Source: CBFIJI01 sp965662885
Lineage (GTDB): Bacteria > Bacteroidota > Bacteroidia > Flavobacteriales > Flavobacteriaceae
Direction of reading: 5' to 3'
NCBI GenBank assembly: GCA_965662885.1
Contig: CBFIJI010000039.1
Span: 1 to 16,679, forward strand
DNA: 16,679 nt
Of the stretch, positions 12,463-16,679 are shown piece after piece (position 1 is the first letter of the stretch; each line of letters opens with the position of its first letter). Made by a program: the position numbers and the translations under genes. The notes below the pieces were generated by a model that saw nothing but the letters and a program-made list of their open reading frames with translations, had not been told where the DNA came from and ran no database searches.

Positions 12463-13872
12463 ATGAAAAATAAAATTATACTTTTTTTTCTTTTGGCTTT
12501 TGCAAGCTGCCAATCACCAAAACCAGAGCCTCAAAAGCCCGTTGCTCCGGAAGTTGAAGAGGTTGCAAAAATACCTTATCAACCCATTACGTCCAACACC
12601 ATTGCAAGTTCAGTACTTTATGAGGCCAATATCCGGCAATATTCTGAGGAAGGTACTTTCAACGCTTTTGCTAAAGACCTTCCCATATTAAAAGCAATGG
12701 GGGTTAAAATCCTTTGGTTGATGCCTATAAATCCAATTTCAACAACCAAGAGTAAGGGGCCTTTGGGGAGTTATTATGCTGTTTCAGATTATAAAAAAGT
12801 AAACCCAGAATTTGGAACTTTAGCTGATTTTAAAGCTTTGGTACAACAAGCACACGATCTTGGAATCTATGTTATTCTAGATTGGGTGCCTGGTCATACA
12901 GGATGGGACCATGTATGGATTAAGGAAAACAGTGATTTTTATTTAAAAAATAGACGAGGGGAAATTATTGATCCCATCAATCCTTTTACAGGGAAGTCTT
13001 TCGGATGGACCGACGTAGCTGACCTTAATTATAATAATATGGAAATGCGTGAAGCCATGCGCGAGGCGCTGCTCTATTGGGTCAAAGAAACCAATATTGA
13101 CGGTTTTCGTTTTGATCAAGCTTATGCTGTTCCTCAAAAATTTTATGATACTACCATTGAAGCACTCAATGCAATTAAACCTGTATTTCTATTGGCTGAA
13201 ACCGATATCTATCACCCTGGGGGGATTGGTTTAGTCAGTAAATTTGATGCCACTTACGATTGGCCTGGGCATTCTCTTACCAAAGAAATTGCTAAAGGAA
13301 CAAAAACAGCTATTGATCTTCATCGACATGTTCGTCGGGTTTTAAGAAATTACGGTACTGAAAATATTTTGGTAAATTTTGTGAGCAATCACGATGAAAA
13401 TTCATGGAATGGGACGATTACTGAATCCTATGGAGATGCTGCAGAGGTGTTTACGGCACTAAGCTTTACTACCCCTGGGATGCCATTGATTTATAGCGGA
13501 CAGGAATACGATCTCAACAAACGACTGTTGTTTTTTGAAAAAGATAGTTTCCCCAAAAATCAAGGAAAAACTATGGCTCTATTAAAAAAATTAGGTCCTC
13601 TTAAAAACAACCACCCCGCATTGGCATCTGGTATAGATGGTGCTTCGTTTACCCGTTTATACACTTCAAAAAACAATCAAATTTTTGCTTTTCAACGAGA
13701 AAACCAAGGAGATACCCTTGTCGTAGTTTCTAATTTGAGTAAAAACTATGCTCAGTTCACTATGCCATTAAATGGACAATTTAAACGCTTTCAAGACAAC
13801 AAGATCAAAAGGATGTCAGAAAGCTATGAATATGTTATGAAACCTTGGGAGTTTTGGATTTTATTAAAATAA
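12463..13872 (+). CDS. GH13 alpha-amylase family lipoprotein
   Basis: A 469-residue alpha-glucan hydrolase. A signal peptide ends in a lipobox-like FASC (Cys16), followed by a Pro/Glu-rich linker (17-40) that would hold the enzyme off the membrane. The (beta/alpha)8 barrel shows all four GH13 regions: DWVPGHT (Asp140, His145), GFRFDQA (nucleophile Asp218), LLAETD (acid/base Glu246) and VSNHDENSW (Asp311). The Asn that usually precedes His in region I is Gly144 here. A small C-terminal beta domain (about 385-469) is present. Start: ATG at 12463 gives a clean lipoprotein signal. It likely degrades malto-oligosaccharides in the periplasm or at the cell surface; no SusC/SusD genes are present. 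Its own promoter lies upstream. Exact specificity cannot be read from sequence. Confidence 0.92.
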   Translation: MKNKIILFFLLAFASCQSPKPEPQKPVAPEVEEVAKIPYQPITSNTIASSVLYEANIRQYSEEGTFNAFAKDLPILKAMGVKILWLMPINPISTTKSKGPLGSYYAVSDYKKVNPEFGTLADFKALVQQAHDLGIYVILDWVPGHTGWDHVWIKENSDFYLKNRRGEIIDPINPFTGKSFGWTDVADLNYNNMEMREAMREALLYWVKETNIDGFRFDQAYAVPQKFYDTTIEALNAIKPVFLLAETDIYHPGGIGLVSKFDATYDWPGHSLTKEIAKGTKTAIDLHRHVRRVLRNYGTENILVNFVSNHDENSWNGTITESYGDAAEVFTALSFTTPGMPLIYSGQEYDLNKRLLFFEKDSFPKNQGKTMALLKKLGPLKNNHPALASGIDGASFTRLYTSKNNQIFAFQRENQGDTLVVVSNLSKNYAQFTMPLNGQFKRFQDNKIKRMSESYEYVMKPWEFWILLK

Positions 13873-13920
13873 ACAATGTTTAACCCAGCCTATTTTCTTT
13901 GACTACTAATTTAAAACATA

Positions 13921-14676
13921 ATGAAAAAAATCAGTTTGTTCTTTTTAATTTTAAGCCTTATGCTTACATCGTGTAATTCGTCTTATGATCCGCTTGTTAT
14001 TGGTCACCGTGGTGCCCGTGGACATATTGCTGAAAACACGCTACCCTCCATCGAAAAAGCCATGGCACTTGGCGTAGATGCTGTAGAAATTGATGTATTT
14101 AGATGTGCTTCGGGAGAATTGGTTGTCTTTCACGACAAAACATTAGAAAATCTGACCAATGCTACGGGATATATTGAGCAATTGAACTTGGATTCTATTC
14201 AGAAAATCAAGGTTTTAGGTGATTATAAAATTCCCACCCTCCAAGAAGTTTTAAATTTAATCGAAGGAAAAATCTTGCTCAATATCGAGTTAAAAGGAGC
14301 ACAGACAGCTATTTTAACCCACGAATTGTTACAGCCCTATTTGGAATCTGGACGTTGGACTGCTGATAAACTCATTATTTCCAGTTTTAACTGGGACGAG
14401 TTGACCTTGTTTTACCAAGTTAATCAAGAGGTTCCTATTGCTATACTTACAGAAGCAGATCCCTTAGACGCTATACCCATTGCTGAACAGTTAAATGCAC
14501 AAGCGATTAATCCCAACTATCGTGCGTTGAACAAAAGCAATGTCCAAAAAATTAAAGACAAAAAGTTTAAAATATATCCTTGGACTGTTAATACTCCCGA
14601 GGCTATTGAAAAAATGATGACTTTAAGGGTGGATGGAATCATTACTGATTATCCAGAACGCATCCCAAGTAAATAA
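13921..14676 (+). CDS. Glycerophosphodiester phosphodiesterase lipoprotein
   Basis: A 251-residue GDPD-family TIM-barrel enzyme hydrolysing glycerophosphodiesters to glycerol 3-phosphate and an alcohol. A signal peptide ends in the good lipobox LTSC (Cys18). Catalytic and metal residues are visible: GHRGARG with His29 and Arg30, AENT with Glu38, AVEIDVF with Glu56 and Asp58, and FHD with His71. Later conserved strands are LLNIELKG, WTVNT and GIITDYPERI. The intact set points to an active, metal-dependent, membrane-anchored enzyme for lipid headgroup scavenging. It lies 48 bp after the amylase stop in the same direction; no convincing promoter is in the gap, so it may be read from the amylase promoter. 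It is convergent with the next gene, with only 28 bp between stop codons. Confidence 0.92.
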   Translation: MKKISLFFLILSLMLTSCNSSYDPLVIGHRGARGHIAENTLPSIEKAMALGVDAVEIDVFRCASGELVVFHDKTLENLTNATGYIEQLNLDSIQKIKVLGDYKIPTLQEVLNLIEGKILLNIELKGAQTAILTHELLQPYLESGRWTADKLIISSFNWDELTLFYQVNQEVPIAILTEADPLDAIPIAEQLNAQAINPNYRALNKSNVQKIKDKKFKIYPWTVNTPEAIEKMMTLRVDGIITDYPERIPSK

Positions 14677-14704
14677 ACACTACAAGTTTGTTCATAATTT
14701 AACC

Positions 14705-15130
14705 TTAAGCGGTAGGTGATTTTGCCATTTTGTATTTGAAAATTCCACCTATTGTTGCGCCAATAAGACCATACATTACGATACTCCAGATGCCATCCAC
14801 TAAAGTACCGCTAATATCCATTAGTTGCATAGTGCCGTATTGTAACAAACCCATACCAAAACCCACAAAAAGGCCAAATCCAGCTCCCAGCTGAAAGCCT
14901 GTTTTAACGCTGTATCGATCCGTATAGAGAAGTCGGTATCCATTAGCCATGATAAAGGACTGGATTAGGGCTCCTAAACTGATCATTAATGGGTCAATTG
15001 CATCTGCCATTGGGACGTTATTATGTGCCGTAAAAAAATTAACAGCAAGCATATCATAAAAAAACCAGGCGGATAAGTAGAAAACAACAAATCCTAAGAC
15101 TGTTGCTAATAAAGTCGTTTTTGAGAACAT
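14705..15130 (-). CDS. Uncharacterised four-helix membrane protein
   Basis: A 141-residue protein that I do not recognise confidently. It has four predicted membrane helices (about 6-30, 46-66, 80-98, 110-132) connected by short loops. Notable features are an FYDMLAVNFFTAHNN segment after helix 1, a DPLMISLGALIQSF segment entering helix 2, a glycine-rich helix 3 (FGLFVGFGMG) and a basic tail KYKMAKSP. It resembles small DUF1761-type proteins in size and layout, but this is not a firm assignment. It lies 82 bp downstream of tspO in the same orientation, with no consensus promoter in the gap, and is probably co-transcribed with it. The coding frame is credible because of consistent hydrophobic helix spacing. 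Confidence 0.75.
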   Translation of the reverse strand: MFSKTTLLATVLGFVVFYLSAWFFYDMLAVNFFTAHNNVPMADAIDPLMISLGALIQSFIMANGYRLLYTDRYSVKTGFQLGAGFGLFVGFGMGLLQYGTMQLMDISGTLVDGIWSIVMYGLIGATIGGIFKYKMAKSPTA

Positions 15131-15212
15131 AATAATTGATTTAATGATCTATAAGTTATAAAAAAAAAGAAAAGTGTGTAAATCAGCTGCTACGATCAAT
15201 CACTGAAACAAC

Positions 15213-15704
15213 TCAATTATTAAGTGCGATAGCGCCGTTTAAAAAGCTTGCATAAGTGACCCAAATAAGGTAGGGGTAAAGTAAATAGGCAGCAATACGA
15301 TCGACCAATTTAAACCAATGAATAGTCCGTTCGATCAGTACTAATAAAATAATAATAACAAGCATCCCTAATTTAGGGGCGTGTAATCCAAAAAAGACCA
15401 AGGACCAAAGACCATTAAAGATCAATTGTGCTCCGTAATGATAAAGTGCTGTTTTTCCCCATTGATGATGTTTACCCCTTAACCATACACGACCTGCTGC
15501 AATGCCCATAAGAACATAAAGAAGAGTCCATACAGGAGCAAAAAGCCAGTTGGGTGGGGTGAAAAAAGGCTTGTTTAAATCAATATACCAAGAAGCAACA
15601 GCTGGACGCGTCACCATACTCGATAAGCCCCCAACAACCAACACCAAAACAACAGAGAGGAATACAGGTAAGATTTTTTCGAATGGTACACGTTTAAACA
15701 TCAT
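15213..15704 (-). CDS. tspO: TspO/MBR family membrane protein
   Basis: A 163-residue five-helix protein of the TspO/peripheral benzodiazepine receptor family. Signatures in order: WYIDLNKPFFTPPNWLFAPVW (39-59), LYVLMGIAAGRVW (62-74), QLIFNGLWSLVFFGL (93-107) and YPYLIWVTYASFLNG (143-157). Helices lie at about 11-30, 52-73, 86-106, 109-127 and 136-158. Family members bind porphyrins and, in some species, cholesterol-like ligands, and are linked to tetrapyrrole breakdown and stress or photosynthesis regulation. The physiological role here is unknown. Two adjacent ATGs (15704 and 15701) are possible starts. It is divergent from the mevalonate decarboxylase gene (78-bp gap). TAGTTTTA (15714-15707), one mismatch from the -7 consensus, is two bases before the ATG. 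Confidence 0.93.
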   Translation of the reverse strand: MMFKRVPFEKILPVFLSVVLVLVVGGLSSMVTRPAVASWYIDLNKPFFTPPNWLFAPVWTLLYVLMGIAAGRVWLRGKHHQWGKTALYHYGAQLIFNGLWSLVFFGLHAPKLGMLVIIILLVLIERTIHWFKLVDRIAAYLLYPYLIWVTYASFLNGAIALNN

Positions 15705-15769
15705 TGTAAAACTAAATTAAAAAAAATCAAATCTCGATATTCAAGCGGTTAATTTAGCAGTGAATCATT

Positions 15770-15777
15770 TATATTTG
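15770..15777 (+). promoter_or_regulatory. -7 element of the mevalonate decarboxylase gene
   Basis: TATATTTG (15770-15777) is an exact TAnnTTTG match ending only five bases before the ATG at 15783. The -33 position has no TTTG. The transcript is predicted to start at or next to the A of the start codon. Confidence 0.55.
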
Positions 15778-15782
15778 TCAGC

Positions 15783-16679
15783 ATGAAAATTGAGGATTTT
15801 ATTTTCCATTCAACCGCAGTATCGGAGGGAAAAACAACATGGACGGCTCCTAGCAACATTGCATTGATAAAGTATTGGGGAAAATATGGCGAACAATTGC
15901 CTAAAAATCCCTCGCTAAGTTTTACTCTTTCAAAGTGTATCACCAAAACCACCCTTGAATATCAACCGAAGCAAACCACTCAGGAGGGTTTCTCTTTTGA
16001 TTTTATTTTTGAAGGAAAACCTAAGCCAGAATTTAAACCCAAGCTTCATACTTTTTTCCAGCGTATTCAAGCCTATATTCCTTTTTTAGACCAGCATCAT
16101 TTTAAGATTTACAGTGAAAATTCCTTTCCACACAGCAGTGGAATTGCTTCTTCAGCCTCAGCAATGGCGGCTTTGTCTGTTTGTTTGATGGAGATGGAGC
16201 GTTCTATTAATCCCGAAATGACTCTTGAATATTTTAACAGAAAAGCTTCATTTTTGGCTCGTCTAGGTTCTGGAAGTGCCGCAAGAAGCATTCAAGGACC
16301 CCTTACTGTTTGGGGACAATCAGCGGCCTTTGATCGTAGTGATAATCTTTATGCCATTCCCTTTGAAGAGAAGGTTCACCCCGTTTTTTTAAACTATCAA
16401 GACAGTATCTTGTTGATTGATAAAGGAGCAAAAAAAGTAGCCAGTACACAAGGGCATCAACTGATGCACAATCACCCTTTTGCTGAGCAACGTTTTCAAC
16501 AAGGGGCACATCATTTATCTTCCCTTAAGGAGATTATGCAACAGGGCGATTTAGACCGCTTTATGGCATTGGTGGAGTCAGAAGCTTTAACCTTGCATGC
16601 CATGATGATGACCTCCAACCCCTACTTTATTTTAATGCATCCCAACACACTAAAAGTCATTAATCATGTCTGGGAGTTC
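15783..16679 (+). CDS. mvaD: Diphosphomevalonate decarboxylase (5' part, runs off the window)
   Basis: 299 codons of a GHMP-superfamily enzyme with no stop before the window edge; the full family length is roughly 350-370 residues. It has APSNIALIKYWGKYG (22-36) and LPKNPSLSFTLS, the GHMP phosphate loop FPHSSGIASSASAMAAL (115-131), and ARLGSGSAARSIQGPLTVWG (about 160-179), then HAMMMTSNPYFILMHPNTL near the edge. The catalytic Asp segment expected soon after would be outside. It decarboxylates mevalonate 5-diphosphate to isopentenyl diphosphate with ATP, in the cytoplasm. This supports a mevalonate route to isoprenoids, normal for Flavobacteriia. The start at 15783 follows a consensus -7 box by five bases. 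Other GHMP kinases are unlikely given the IKYWGK and GSGSAARS signatures. Confidence 0.93.
   Translation, partial: MKIEDFIFHSTAVSEGKTTWTAPSNIALIKYWGKYGEQLPKNPSLSFTLSKCITKTTLEYQPKQTTQEGFSFDFIFEGKPKPEFKPKLHTFFQRIQAYIPFLDQHHFKIYSENSFPHSSGIASSASAMAALSVCLMEMERSINPEMTLEYFNRKASFLARLGSGSAARSIQGPLTVWGQSAAFDRSDNLYAIPFEEKVHPVFLNYQDSILLIDKGAKKVASTQGHQLMHNHPFAEQRFQQGAHHLSSLKEIMQQGDLDRFMALVESEALTLHAMMMTSNPYFILMHPNTLKVINHVWEF

Noticed and set aside
15749..16509. Minus-strand open frames of 60-68 codons opposite mvaD
   Set aside because: They are shadows of the real GHMP-family gene, which has no stop in the window but shows continuous family motifs.
1..16679. tRNA/rRNA genes, CRISPR arrays, insertion sequences, prophage or attachment sites
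   Set aside because: No cloverleaf-like sequence, regular repeat-spacer pattern, transposase, integrase or terminal repeats were seen. Intergenic gaps are all short.

Overview
The window is an AT-rich, gene-dense chromosomal segment from a member of Bacteroidota, most likely a Flavobacteriaceae-type bacterium. The evidence is a type IX secretion (T9SS) type A C-terminal sorting domain, several matches to the Bacteroidota promoter consensus (TTTG / TAnnTTTG), a DUF4296 lipoprotein, Bacteroidota-type dihydroorotase and Mrp sequences, and a mevalonate-pathway decarboxylase. No mobile element, CRISPR array, tRNA or rRNA is visible, and no gene-free stretch exceeds about 175 bases. The content looks like stable core genome with short accessory stretches.

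Layout. Positions 1-2049 (+): 3' end of a dolichyl-phosphate-mannose-synthase-like glycosyltransferase, dihydroorotase and a DUF4296 lipoprotein, joined by 4-bp and 1-bp overlaps. 2033-3028 (-): NAD-dependent epimerase/SDR, convergent and overlapping the DUF4296 gene. 3101-4402 (+): tyrS. 4397-5764 (-): a LuxE/acyl-protein-synthetase-like enzyme and, upstream of it, a very small protein consisting of little more than a signal peptide and a T9SS sorting domain. 5878-7622 (+): an OmpR/PhoB-type response regulator and its membrane histidine kinase. 7672-8685 (+): trmB and an alkyltransferase-like protein. 8760-11524 (+): an iron-sulfur and redox operon (Mrp ATPase, Nfu-type scaffold, TrxR-like ferredoxin-NADP reductase, 2Fe-2S ferredoxin). 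11697-13872 (+): beta-phosphoglucomutase and a GH13 alpha-amylase lipoprotein. 13921-14676 (+): a glycerophosphodiester phosphodiesterase lipoprotein. 14705-15704 (-): an unidentified four-helix membrane protein and TspO. 15783-end (+): diphosphomevalonate decarboxylase, cut by the window edge.

How the genes work together. The Mrp-Nfu-FNR-ferredoxin set forms a plausible unit for Fe-S cluster assembly or transfer with its own NADPH-driven electron supply. beta-Phosphoglucomutase and the amylase suggest alpha-glucan use, although the expected disaccharide phosphorylase is not here. The T9SS mini-protein, LuxE-like enzyme and two-component pair sit around one divergent control region. This is the best candidate for an undescribed functional link, but the link is inferred from gene position alone.

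The most notable signal outside coding regions is that several TAnnTTTG -7 boxes lie only 5-15 bases before the start codon (mvaD, luxE-like, tyrS, T9SS mini-protein). This predicts leaderless or nearly leaderless mRNAs.
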